Shown here piece by piece: positions 36,688-44,246 of a stretch of DNA of 64,000 bases (position 1 is its first letter; each line of letters opens with the position of its first letter). The stretch covers positions 62,001 through 126,000 of the forward strand of contig NZ_AKKE01000121.1 in NCBI RefSeq assembly GCF_000281975.1, in the 5' to 3' direction. Source of the stretch: Novosphingobium sp. AP12 (lineage in GTDB: Bacteria; Pseudomonadota; Alphaproteobacteria; Sphingomonadales; Sphingomonadaceae). The notes beneath the pieces are model-generated. The model ran no database searches. It had not been told where the DNA came from and saw nothing but the letters and a program-made list of their open reading frames with translations. Made by a program: the position numbers and the translations under genes.

Positions 36688-36807
36688 AGTTGATGAAATG
36701 CACGCGCGGGGCGCCTTTCCCTGTAAGGGAAAGCGGGCGCCGGAACGACGATTTGAAAGAACCGGCGCGAAGGTAGCAGCGTCCGGCGATGTAGGAAAAT
36801 CGCCGGC
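36688..36807 (+). ncRNA. Putative structured RNA element, copy A
   Basis: A 120-base element that recurs at 45176 in otherwise unrelated surroundings. Shared blocks are AGTTGATGAAA, GAACGACGATNTGAAAGA and TGTAGGAAAAT. Between the first two, copy A forms CTTTCCC-TGTAA-GGGAAAG while copy B forms GCTTC-CTT-GAAGC at the same place, a compensatory change. The last block is the loop GTAGGAAA closed by an 8-bp stem CCGGCGAT/ATCGCCGG. A strong terminator follows 11 bases later, suggesting a separate plus-strand transcript. No protein is encoded. Function unknown. Confidence 0.55.
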
Positions 36808-36818
36808 AGCGGCGCCAA

Positions 36819-36853
36819 CGAAAAAGGCCGGGGCAATCGCCCCGGCCTTTTCG
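36819..36853. terminator. Bidirectional Rho-independent terminator
   Basis: CGAAAAAGGCCGGGGC pairs with GCCCCGGCCTTTTCG around a 4-base loop. Both strands read a GC stem followed by Ts, so it can end dnaN (minus) and the RNA element or CoA-transferase transcript (plus). Confidence 0.9.
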
Positions 36854-36874
36854 TTCAGCCCGCGCTCGTCCAGG

Positions 36875-37993
36875 TCAGACGCGCATCGGCATTAGCACGT
36901 AGAGTGCGGGGCTCTTTTCGTCCTGGCGGATCAGGGTCGGCGCCGCAGCGTCGGCGAGGTGGAGTTCCACCGTGTCGCCTTCGATCTGGCCGAGGATGTC
37001 CTTGAGATAGTTGGCGTTGAAGCCGATCTCGAAGCCTTCAGAGCTGTAGTCCGCCGGCACTTCCTCGGCCGCCGTGCCGTTGTCCGGCGAGGTGACAGAC
37101 AGCGTCACGCGGTCATGGTCGAGCGCCATCTTGACCGCGCGGGTCTTCTCCGTGGCGATCGTCGCCACGCGGTCGACACCCTGGAAGAAGCTCTTGGGGT
37201 CTATCTTGAGCAGCTTGTCGTTCCCGGTCGGGATCACGCGGGTGTAGTCCGGGAACGTGCCGTCGATCAGCTTGCTGGTCAGCACCACGCCGTTCTCTCC
37301 GCCCAGCGTGAAGCGGATCTTGCTGGCGGAGAGGTCGACCAGCACGTTGGTGTCGAGCGCTTCTTCGAGCAGTTTGCGCAGTTCGCCCACGCACTTACGC
37401 GGCACGATCACGTCGGGCATGCCCTGCGAGCCGTCGGGACGGGCGAGCGTGAAGCGTGCGAGGCGGTGCCCGTCGGTGGCGGCGGCCTTCAGTTCCTCGT
37501 CGCTGACGTGGAGGAAGATGCCGTTGAGGTAGTAGCGCGTTTCCTCGGTCGAGATCGCGAAGCGGGTCCGGTCGATCAGCTGGCCCAGCGTCGCCGCCGG
37601 GATTTCGAAGCTGGTCGGCAGTTCGCCCTCGGCGATCATCGGGAAATCGTCGCGCGGCAGCGTCGGCAGCTGGAAGCGGCTGCGACCGGCCTTGACCACC
37701 ATACGGTTGTCGGCTGCGTCGAGGCTGACCTGGCTGCCTTCGGGCAGCTTGCGGGCGATGTCGTAGAGCAGGTGCGCGGACACGGTGATCGCGCCCGCCT
37801 GCTCGACCGAGACGGCACCGAGCGATTCAACGACCTGCAGGTCGAGGTCGGTCGCCATGATGCGCAGGGACCCGCCGGCGGAAGCCTCGATCAGTACGTT
37901 CGACAGGATCGGGATGGTATTGCGGCGCTCGACGATGGACTGCACGTGCGACAGGCAGCGCAGAAGCGTGGAGCGTTCGATCGTGGCCTTCAT
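36875..37993 (-). CDS. dnaN: DNA polymerase III subunit beta (sliding clamp)
   Basis: A 372-residue ring-forming processivity clamp. Three clamp domains are recognisable: MKATIERSTLLRCLSHVQSIVERRNTIPILSNVLIEA-type start (MKATIERSTLL), the middle domain with RYYLNGIFLH and ATDGHRLARF, and the C-terminal hydrophobic-pocket end ALYVLMPMRV. Length is normal. The gene stands apart from dnaA and recF. A terminator follows its stop. Confidence 0.98.
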   Translation of the reverse strand: MKATIERSTLLRCLSHVQSIVERRNTIPILSNVLIEASAGGSLRIMATDLDLQVVESLGAVSVEQAGAITVSAHLLYDIARKLPEGSQVSLDAADNRMVVKAGRSRFQLPTLPRDDFPMIAEGELPTSFEIPAATLGQLIDRTRFAISTEETRYYLNGIFLHVSDEELKAAATDGHRLARFTLARPDGSQGMPDVIVPRKCVGELRKLLEEALDTNVLVDLSASKIRFTLGGENGVVLTSKLIDGTFPDYTRVIPTGNDKLLKIDPKSFFQGVDRVATIATEKTRAVKMALDHDRVTLSVTSPDNGTAAEEVPADYSSEGFEIGFNANYLKDILGQIEGDTVELHLADAAAPTLIRQDEKSPALYVLMPMRV

Positions 37994-38178
37994 GACAGCC
38001 TCAGGTCCCCCTTGGTCGGCCTTGGGTTCGGAACAACCCGAATTTCAGGACGACTATCTCTAGCGCCAGACGGCAGAGCGGCAAGCATGAACTACGCGGA
38101 AAACCGCGAATCTGGGGATAAATCGGGGGTTTGAGCCCAGACGCGGGAGAGAGCGGCGCCCTCCCCCTCGCCCCACCC

Positions 38179-38943
38179 TCAGATCATCACCATGCCGCCG
38201 TTGACGTGGATCGTCTGGCCGGTGACGTAGCCGGCTTCCTTGCTGGCGAGGAATACGGCGGCCGAGGCGATGTCCTCGCCCTCGCCCATGCGGCCCATCG
38301 GGATGCGGCCGTTGAGCGCGTCCTTCTGGGCGTCGGGCAGGACGTCGGTCATGGCGGTGCGGATGAAGCCCGGCGCGACGCAGTTCACCGTCACGCCGCG
38401 CGTGGCCAGTTCCTGCGCGAGGCTCTTGGACATGGCGGTGATGCCGCCCTTGGCCGCGCAGTAGTTCATCTGGCCGGGGTTGCCGGTGGTGCCGACCACC
38501 GAGGTCACGTTGATGATGCGTCCGAAACGGGCCTTCATCATCGGCTTGGCGACGGCGCGCATCAGGCGGAAGGTCGATTCGAGGTTCACGCGGATCACCG
38601 CGTCCCACTCCTCGTCCTTCATGCGCATCGCGAGGTTGTCGCGCGTGATGCCGGCGTTGTTGATCAGGATGTCGATCTTGCCCAGCGATTCGAGCGCGGC
38701 GGGCACCAGCTTCTCGACCTGCTCGGCGTCCGAGAGGTTGCAGGCGATGGCGACGTGGTCGACCTCCTGCGGCGCCTGCGGGCTGTGCTCGTCCAGCTCG
38801 TCGCGGAAGGCGCGCAGCTTGTCGGCATTGGAACCCGAGATCGCGAGGCGCGCCCCCTGCGCCGCCAGCGCGCGGGCCACCGCCGACCCGATCCCCCCGC
38901 TCGCGCCGGTCACCAGGGCAGTCATTCCGTGAAGGTCGAACAT
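38179..38943 (-). CDS. fabG: 3-oxoacyl-[acyl-carrier-protein] reductase FabG
   Basis: A 254-residue SDR reducing 3-oxoacyl-ACP with NADPH in fatty acid synthesis. GASGGIGSA loop, NNAGITRDNL, catalytic Ser in TSVVGTTGNPGQMNYCAAKGG with Tyr-x3-Lys, and YVTGQTIHVNGGMVMI at the end, all FabG-typical. CGGAG precedes ATG 38943. Normally fabD-fabG are adjacent in alphaproteobacteria; here an inverted-repeat element with its own gene lies between them. Confidence 0.97.
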   Translation of the reverse strand: MFDLHGMTALVTGASGGIGSAVARALAAQGARLAISGSNADKLRAFRDELDEHSPQAPQEVDHVAIACNLSDAEQVEKLVPAALESLGKIDILINNAGITRDNLAMRMKDEEWDAVIRVNLESTFRLMRAVAKPMMKARFGRIINVTSVVGTTGNPGQMNYCAAKGGITAMSKSLAQELATRGVTVNCVAPGFIRTAMTDVLPDAQKDALNGRIPMGRMGEGEDIASAAVFLASKEAGYVTGQTIHVNGGMVMI

Positions 38944-38973
38944 GAGAGGTAGCTCCGTGATGCCTTTTGAAAG

Positions 38974-39436
38974 GGTTCGCGCAAAGGCGCAAAGGCGCAA
39001 AGGCCCTAGCGGAGGGGGCGGTGGTTGTTTGCCAATCGCCGGATCCCTTCCTTCATCGTTTCACCCGAGAAGTTGAGAAGCAGCCCTAAGGGCTGATCAA
39101 GCAAACGCAAGTACGTGAGAACTTGCTTGGCATGAACACCGGACAGCTTTTCCACCGACTTGATCTCGACGACCAGGCGGTCCTCGATCAGCAAATCGAC
39201 TCGAAATGCGCCTTGAAACCGCATGCCATCGAATGTGATGTCGACCGGCCTTTGCCGGTCGACCTTGTAACCCCGCCTCGCCAGATCGGCCGCCAGCACG
39301 GTTTCATAGACGCTTTCGAGCAGTCCAGGGCCGAGCCCCCGGTGGATGCGGATTGCGGCATCCACAACGTGAGCGCTGATCGCATCGACATCAACCAACG
39401 CGGCCCCCTTTGCGCCTTCGCGCCTTTGCGCGAACC
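38974..39436. mobile_element. Inverted-repeat element carrying a GxxExxY gene
   Basis: Two 30-base arms at 38974-39003 and 39407-39436 are inverted copies with 29 of 30 positions equal. Each is GGTTCGCG followed by octamer units GCAAAGGC. They enclose exactly one gene (39006-39398) whose stop is 2 bases from the left arm and whose Shine-Dalgarno (AAAGGGGG) begins inside the right arm. The unit sits between fabG and fabD. Related arms occur in two gene-free elements at 42899 and 50754. No transposase is present. Target-site duplication is not evident. Confidence 0.6.
39006..39398 (-). CDS. GxxExxY protein (PDDEXK-like nuclease fold)
   Basis: A 130-residue protein of the GxxExxY family: the naming motif is GLLESVY at residues 25-31. 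The later VDLLIEDRLVVEIKSVEKL region offers Asp68 and E78-x-K80, the D..ExK pattern of PDDEXK nucleases, followed by KQVLTYLRL. Function in the family is not established; a nuclease role is inferred from the fold. Start is TTG 39398 with AAAGGGGG upstream; there is no ATG alternative near. It is bracketed by a 30-base inverted repeat, unlike any other gene here. Confidence 0.88.
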   Translation of the reverse strand: MVDVDAISAHVVDAAIRIHRGLGPGLLESVYETVLAADLARRGYKVDRQRPVDITFDGMRFQGAFRVDLLIEDRLVVEIKSVEKLSGVHAKQVLTYLRLLDQPLGLLLNFSGETMKEGIRRLANNHRPLR

Positions 39437-39466
39437 TTTACTAACGCGACGGCCGGATGATGCGAA

Positions 39467-40402
39467 TCAAAGAATTTTAATCAGTTCCTCGATCTCGCCC
39501 ATCGTCGAGGCAGAGGTCACGTCCACGTCGCCGGCGGAGCGCTTGATCATGGGCCCGACGACCTTGCCGCCCAGTTCGACGAAGCGCTCGACGCCCGCCG
39601 CGTGCATCGCGATCGCGCTCTCGCGCCAGCGGACACGGCCGGTGACCTGCTCGACGAGCAGGCGCTGGACTTCGGCGGGGTCGGTGACGACGGCGGCGGT
39701 GACGTTGGCGAACAGGGCGACGCGCAGGGCGCCGGGGCGCGTGGCGTCGAGGGCTTCGGCCATGGCGTCGGCGGCGGGCTGCATCAGGGGGCAGTGGAAC
39801 GGCGCGGACACGGGAAGCGCGATGCCGCGCTTGATGCCGAAGTCCTTGACCATGGCGATGGCGCGCTCGATCGCCTCGCGGTGGCCCGATAGCACGACCT
39901 GGCCGGGATCGTTGTCGTTGGCGACGGTGCAGACCTGACCTTCGGCGGCAGCCTCGGCAAGCGCTGTCGCCTTTTCGATGTCGGCGCCGAGCAGCGCGGC
40001 CATGGCGCCCACGCCGACCGGCACGGCAGCCTGCATCGATTCGCCGCGCAACTTCAGCAAGCGCGCGGTGTCGGCGAGGCTGAAGGCGCCCGCCGCGCAG
40101 AGCGCGGTGTACTCACCCAGCGAGTGGCCGGCGACGAAGTCCGCCTTGTCGGCGAGCGCGATGCCGCCTTCCTTCTCGAGCACGCGCAGCACCGCGATGG
40201 CGTTCGCCATGATCGCCGGCTGCGCGTTGGCGGTGAGCAGCAGCTCGTCCTCCGGGCCCTGCGTCATGATCTTGAAAAGGTGCTGGCCCAGAGCGTCGTC
40301 GACCTCTTGGAACACCTCGCGCGCGACGGCGCTGGCCTCGGCGAGTTCGGCTCCCATGCCGACCTTCTGGCTGCCCTGACCCGGGAAAACGAATGCACGC
40401 AT
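39467..40402 (-). CDS. fabD: Malonyl-CoA:ACP transacylase FabD
   Basis: A 311-residue enzyme loading malonate from CoA to acyl carrier protein. FVFPGQGSQKVGMG start, nucleophile Ser94 in GHSLGEY, and the catalytic His in PVSAPFHCPLMQP, then VTGRVRWRESA. All canonical. Co-directional with and upstream of fabG across the inverted-repeat element. Confidence 0.97.
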   Translation of the reverse strand: MRAFVFPGQGSQKVGMGAELAEASAVAREVFQEVDDALGQHLFKIMTQGPEDELLLTANAQPAIMANAIAVLRVLEKEGGIALADKADFVAGHSLGEYTALCAAGAFSLADTARLLKLRGESMQAAVPVGVGAMAALLGADIEKATALAEAAAEGQVCTVANDNDPGQVVLSGHREAIERAIAMVKDFGIKRGIALPVSAPFHCPLMQPAADAMAEALDATRPGALRVALFANVTAAVVTDPAEVQRLLVEQVTGRVRWRESAIAMHAAGVERFVELGGKVVGPMIKRSAGDVDVTSASTMGEIEELIKIL

Positions 40403-40518
40403 CTTGCGACCGTCCTTGTTGCGCGGCGGTCGATGGATGACGGGCCGCTTGCGAATCGATTGTGGCGCGGGGGGTTATTGACCTTGGCCGGCAATCGCAA
40501 GTCCCGAGGGGGAATCCC

Positions 40519-41328
40519 TCAGCCGAAGGGGACGATCCGGTTGGCTGCGTCGTGGCCGATATCCGCCTCTCCCAGGAAGGCGATCGAGTGGCGGTCGCAC
40601 CAGTGGCGGGCGATTTCCACGGCGTCGGCGCCGAACGGGCGGTCGTTCTCCGGCACGTCGCTGACGCGGCCGAGGCGCAGGCCGGCGATGCCGTTCAGGT
40701 GCGCGGTCGCGTGGAAGAACAGGCGGTCGACGGCGTAGAGGTATTCGGACACCTCCTCCACCATGACGACATGCCCGGCGAGGCCCGGCATCAGGCGCGT
40801 GCCGCCCAGCATCGCCAGCGTCGTCAGGTTGAACGCGACGACGGGATGACGCTCGCCCGCCAGCGAAGGTTCGAGGCCGTCGCGGCCGCCGGACAGAAAG
40901 CCGAGCGCGCGGCGCACCGCGTCCTCGCCGCCCGGGCGGCGGATGTCGGCGAGCATCGGGCCGTGGACCGCCTTGCCCATGCGTCCGCGGTATATGCCGC
41001 CGAGCAGATAGCCCGCGTCGGAATAGCCGAGGAAGGTCTTGGCCTGTGCGCCGTGGTGAAACGCGGCCAGCGCGTCTTCCGCGATGCGGCAGGCGCCGTA
41101 GCCACCGCGCGCGAACCAGACCGCGTCGAAGGACGGGTCGTTGGCGCACTCCACCAGCGCGGCGGTGCGCACCTCGTCGGAACCAGCGAAGTGCCCGGCA
41201 GTGGCGAAGCACTGGTCGTGTATTACGATCTCGGCGCCGGGAAACTCGGCGGCGGCCAGCGCGAGCACGCGCTCCGCGTCGTCGCGGGTGATCGGGGTGG
41301 ACGGAGCGCAGACGGCGATGCGGGTCAT
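40519..41328 (-). CDS. S66 family LD-carboxypeptidase
   Basis: A 269-residue serine peptidase of the LdcA/MccF family that trims D-Ala from muropeptide tetrapeptides in murein recycling. WFARGGYGACRIAED and the nucleophile region GYSDAGYL (Ser103), the acid region VMVEEVSEYLYAVDR and C-terminal GHDAANRIVPFG with the His match the family. It is divergently paired with a Mur ligase-like gene, consistent with a shared role in peptidoglycan recycling. Start ATG 41328. Confidence 0.88.
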   Translation of the reverse strand: MTRIAVCAPSTPITRDDAERVLALAAAEFPGAEIVIHDQCFATAGHFAGSDEVRTAALVECANDPSFDAVWFARGGYGACRIAEDALAAFHHGAQAKTFLGYSDAGYLLGGIYRGRMGKAVHGPMLADIRRPGGEDAVRRALGFLSGGRDGLEPSLAGERHPVVAFNLTTLAMLGGTRLMPGLAGHVVMVEEVSEYLYAVDRLFFHATAHLNGIAGLRLGRVSDVPENDRPFGADAVEIARHWCDRHSIAFLGEADIGHDAANRIVPFG

Positions 41329-41464
41329 GGGCCGGACGCTACCTCTCCCCGCCCTCCACGCGAAGGCGGAATCGACGGTTTTTCCACCGGTCCCGTGAAG
41401 CGCGGCCAACGCCCTCGCCGGCATGGAGGTTGTGTTTGCGGCTTCCGCGAAATACGTCCCGTCC

Positions 41465-42889
41465 ATGACCGACGCGCCCCTGCCCTCTGGCTCCCTCACC
41501 GCCCATCCCTGGTTCTTCTGCGGCATCGGCGGCTCCGGCATGTTGCCGCTCGCGCTGATCCTCAAGGGCCACGGCGCGGCCATCGGCGGGTCGGACCGCA
41601 GCCGCGACCAGGGCCGCACGCCCGAGAAGTTCGCCTGGCTCGAAGCGCTGGGCTTCGACCTGCACCCGCAGGACGGCAGCGGCGTGGTTTCGGCCGAGCA
41701 GACCCTCGTCGCCTCCGCCGCCGTCGAGGACACCGTCCCCGAAGTGGTGCGCGCCGCCGAGCTGGGCTGCCCGCGCATGAGCCGCGCGCAGCTGCTCGCC
41801 GCACTGTTCAACGCCGCGCCGCTCGGCATTGCCATCGGCGGCACGTCGGGCAAGTCGACCGTCACCGGCATGACCGGCTGGATCATGACCGGGGCGGGCC
41901 GCGACCCGACGATCATGAACGGCGCGGTGATGAAGAACTTCGCAGGCCCCGAAGCCCCCTTCGCCAGCGCCCGCGTCGGTGAGGGCGACGCCTTCGTGTC
42001 GGAAGTGGACGAGAGCGACGGCTCGATCGCGCTTTACCGCCCCAAAGTGGCGGTGCTCGGCAACGTCAGCCTCGACCACAAGAGCCTCGAGGAACTGCGC
42101 GACCTCTTCGGTGATTTCCTCGCCCGCGCAGACGTTTCCGCCATCAACCTCGACGACGCCGAGACCGCTGCGCTCGCCGGACGTGCACGGGCGCTGGTGA
42201 CCTTCGGGATCACCTCGGACGATGCGCAGATCGGCGCGGTGGACGTGGTCGAGGGGCCGACCTCCCTTGCCGCCACTGTGCTCGACCGGCGCAACGACAC
42301 CTCTCATGCCCTGAACCTCAAGGTGCCGGGCCGCCACAACCTCTACAACGCGCTGGCCGCCATCGCCGCCGCCAATGCCGCCGGCGTGCCGGTCGCCGAG
42401 GCGGTCGAGGCGCTGGGCTCGTTTGCGGGGCTCGCGCGGCGGTTCGACATCGTCGGCACCTCGCCCGGCGGCGTGACGGTGATCGACGACTTCGGCCACA
42501 ACCCCGACAAGGTCTCGGCGACGCTCGCCACCCTCAAGGCTCACCCCGGCCGCGTGATCGCGTTCTTCCAACCGCACGGCTACGGCCCGCTGCGGCAGAT
42601 GGGAGCCGAACTCGCCGAGGTGTTCGCCCGCGAGCTGGGGCCGGACGACGTGACGGTGCTGTGCGATCCGGTCTACTTCGGCGGCACCGTCGACCGCAGC
42701 GAAGGCAGCGAGCGCATCGTGCGCCTGATCCGCGAGCATGGCGGCAAGGCGGAGTACATCCCTGCCCGCGCCGACTGCGGCACCTGGATCGCCCAGACCG
42801 CCCGCGTCGGCGACCGCGTGGTCGTCATGGGCGCGCGCGACGATACGCTGACGGTGTTCGCCAAGGACATTCTTGCAGCGCTGGCCTGA
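41465..42889 (+). CDS. Mur ligase family protein (MurC/Mpl-like)
   Basis: About 474 residues with the three Mur-ligase domains: N-terminal Rossmann-like FFCGIGGSGMLPLA, ATP site GGTSGKSTVTGM (about 125), central SEVDESDGSIALYRPKVAVLGNVSLDHK (seen as VAVLGNVSLDHKS), and C-terminal DDFGHNPDKVSATL. Mpl and MurC normally read DDxxHHP; here the second His is Asn, as in MurE-like enzymes. Next to an LD-carboxypeptidase it may attach recycled tripeptide to UDP-MurNAc, as Mpl does. Start could be ATG 41423; neither start has a good ribosome site and I prefer 41465 because family homology begins soon after. Confidence 0.82.
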   Translation: MTDAPLPSGSLTAHPWFFCGIGGSGMLPLALILKGHGAAIGGSDRSRDQGRTPEKFAWLEALGFDLHPQDGSGVVSAEQTLVASAAVEDTVPEVVRAAELGCPRMSRAQLLAALFNAAPLGIAIGGTSGKSTVTGMTGWIMTGAGRDPTIMNGAVMKNFAGPEAPFASARVGEGDAFVSEVDESDGSIALYRPKVAVLGNVSLDHKSLEELRDLFGDFLARADVSAINLDDAETAALAGRARALVTFGITSDDAQIGAVDVVEGPTSLAATVLDRRNDTSHALNLKVPGRHNLYNALAAIAAANAAGVPVAEAVEALGSFAGLARRFDIVGTSPGGVTVIDDFGHNPDKVSATLATLKAHPGRVIAFFQPHGYGPLRQMGAELAEVFARELGPDDVTVLCDPVYFGGTVDRSEGSERIVRLIREHGGKAEYIPARADCGTWIAQTARVGDRVVVMGARDDTLTVFAKDILAALA

Positions 42890-42898
42890 GAAAAAGGA

Positions 42899-43117
42899 TC
42901 ACGCGGAGACGCGGAGAAGAACAAGGTATGGCTCGCGCAAAGGCGCGAAGGCGCAAAGAGGTCGTGCGGTGCCGCAGGCAATCCTATGGGAGCGATGCCG
43001 GGGAATAGGCAGCGCCGGAATGGAAGGCGGCTTCGCCGCAACCGCGAGATTTTCGCGCCTTCGCGCCTTTGCGCGCCCTTTCTTTTTACTTCTCCGCGTC
43101 TCCGCGCCTCCGCGTGA
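42899..43117. mobile_element. Gene-free inverted-repeat element (219 bp)
   Basis: Outer arms: TCACGCGGAGACGCGGAG at 42899 and its complement ending at 43117, the right arm having one extra GCGGAGRC octamer. Inner arms: octamer runs GCTCGCGCAAAGGCGCGAAG from 42931 and the inverse at 43054-43077. The core holds GCGGCTTCGCCGCAACC. Lies between the convergent Mur ligase and DUF808 genes, 10 bases from the latter's stop. Same family as the element at 50754, with its core in opposite orientation. Confidence 0.6.
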
Positions 43118-43126
43118 ACCAGTTCT

Positions 43127-44071
43127 TCAGTGCGCCTTGCCGCGTGCCTTGGCGACGAGGTGGACGACCACCGCCACGATCGCACCCAGCACCAGACCGA
43201 CGATCGCCGAAGCTACCGCATAACCCAGCCAGCCCGCCACCGGGCCCAGCGGCCCGGTCGCCTCTGCCAGCGTATGCTCGAGGCCATGCGCGATGTGTGC
43301 CGGCCCCGGAACGCCCAGTTCCTCGAGCCCGTGCAGGATGATGCCGCCGCCCACCCACAGCATCGCTAGCGTACCGACGCTGCCGAGCAGGCTGAGCACC
43401 ACAGGCATCGCCTTGAGCAAACCGCGCCCGGTCGCCTGCGCGGCCGCGCTCGGCTTCTGGGCGAGGTGCAGGCCGACGTCGTCCATCTTCACGATGAGCG
43501 CCACCGCGCCGTAGACCGCGACGGTGATGGCGATGCCCACCAGCGCCAGCGTGACGGCCTGCGTGACGATCGTCTCTTCGCTGACGGTGCCCAGCGCGAT
43601 CGCCATGATCTCGGCGGATAGGATGAGGTCGGTGCGCACAGCACCGGAAACGCGGGTCTTCTCGAAGGTGGCGATGTCCTCGACCGGGTCCTCCAGCGTC
43701 TCGCCGTGCTTTTCGCCGCCCAGCTTCTCGATGATCTTCTCGGCGCCCTCGAACGCGAGGTAGAGCCCGCCCAGCATCAGGATCGGCGTGATCGCCTGCG
43801 GCAGGAAGGCGCTCAGCAGCAGCGCGATCGGCAGCAGGATCACCAGCTTGTTGAACAGCGAGCCCTTGGTGATCTTCCAGATGATCGGCAGTTCGCGGTC
43901 GGGCGTGAAGCCGGTCACGTAGCCGGGCGTCACCGCGGCATCGTCGATCACCACGCCGGCGGCCTTGGTGCCCGCCTTGGCGACCCCCATGCCGACGTCG
44001 TCGAGCGATGCGGCGGCGGCGCGGGCGATGACGGACACGTCGTCGAGCAGGGCGACAAGGCCGGAAGGCAT
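43127..44071 (-). CDS. DUF808 (YedI-like) inner-membrane protein
   Basis: A 314-residue multi-pass membrane protein. SGLVALLDDVSVIARAAAASLDDVG at the N-terminus, AVTPGYVTGF, RELPIIWKITKGSLFNK and EDPVEDIATFEKTRVSGAVRTDLILSAEIM (the last begun EDPVEDIATFEKTR) are conserved DUF808 segments. Six or more hydrophobic spans follow. Function unknown. ATG 44071 has AGGA upstream and is preferred to 44092. Confidence 0.92.
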   Translation of the reverse strand: MPSGLVALLDDVSVIARAAAASLDDVGMGVAKAGTKAAGVVIDDAAVTPGYVTGFTPDRELPIIWKITKGSLFNKLVILLPIALLLSAFLPQAITPILMLGGLYLAFEGAEKIIEKLGGEKHGETLEDPVEDIATFEKTRVSGAVRTDLILSAEIMAIALGTVSEETIVTQAVTLALVGIAITVAVYGAVALIVKMDDVGLHLAQKPSAAAQATGRGLLKAMPVVLSLLGSVGTLAMLWVGGGIILHGLEELGVPGPAHIAHGLEHTLAEATGPLGPVAGWLGYAVASAIVGLVLGAIVAVVVHLVAKARGKAH

Positions 44072-44156
44072 CGGTAATCCTTTTGTTTGCAATCGCGAAG
44101 GGCGGTGGGGTCATGCGGGGGATTCAATGCGCGATCAAGCGAAAGCAGGTTCCGCT

Positions 44157-44182
44157 TAAATACTCACAGCCTCCGCCGTTCT
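44157..44182 (+). promoter_or_regulatory. FliA (sigma-28) promoter of fliC
   Basis: TTAAAT region (TAAA at 44157) and -10 box GCCGTTCT (44175-44182) with 14 bases between TAAA and GCC. The identical -10 box recurs at the same spacing before flgM and the stator-like pair. Leader of about 55 bases to the ATG. Confidence 0.65.
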
Positions 44183-44246
44183 CCTGGCCATACGAAGAAG
44201 GCGCCAGGATCGGGGCCTTCAAGCAGAAGGCCTACCGGGGAACACC

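Noticed and set aside
36688-36807. Riboswitch reading of RNA-like copy A for dnaN
   Set aside because: It lies downstream of dnaN and on the other strand, and copy B precedes no gene on its strand, so control in cis of a following gene is unlikely.
38974-39436. Octamer runs (GCAAAGGC) considered as a CRISPR or simple tandem array
   Set aside because: The units touch without spacers and form only two to three repeats per arm; the inverted arrangement fits terminal repeats instead.
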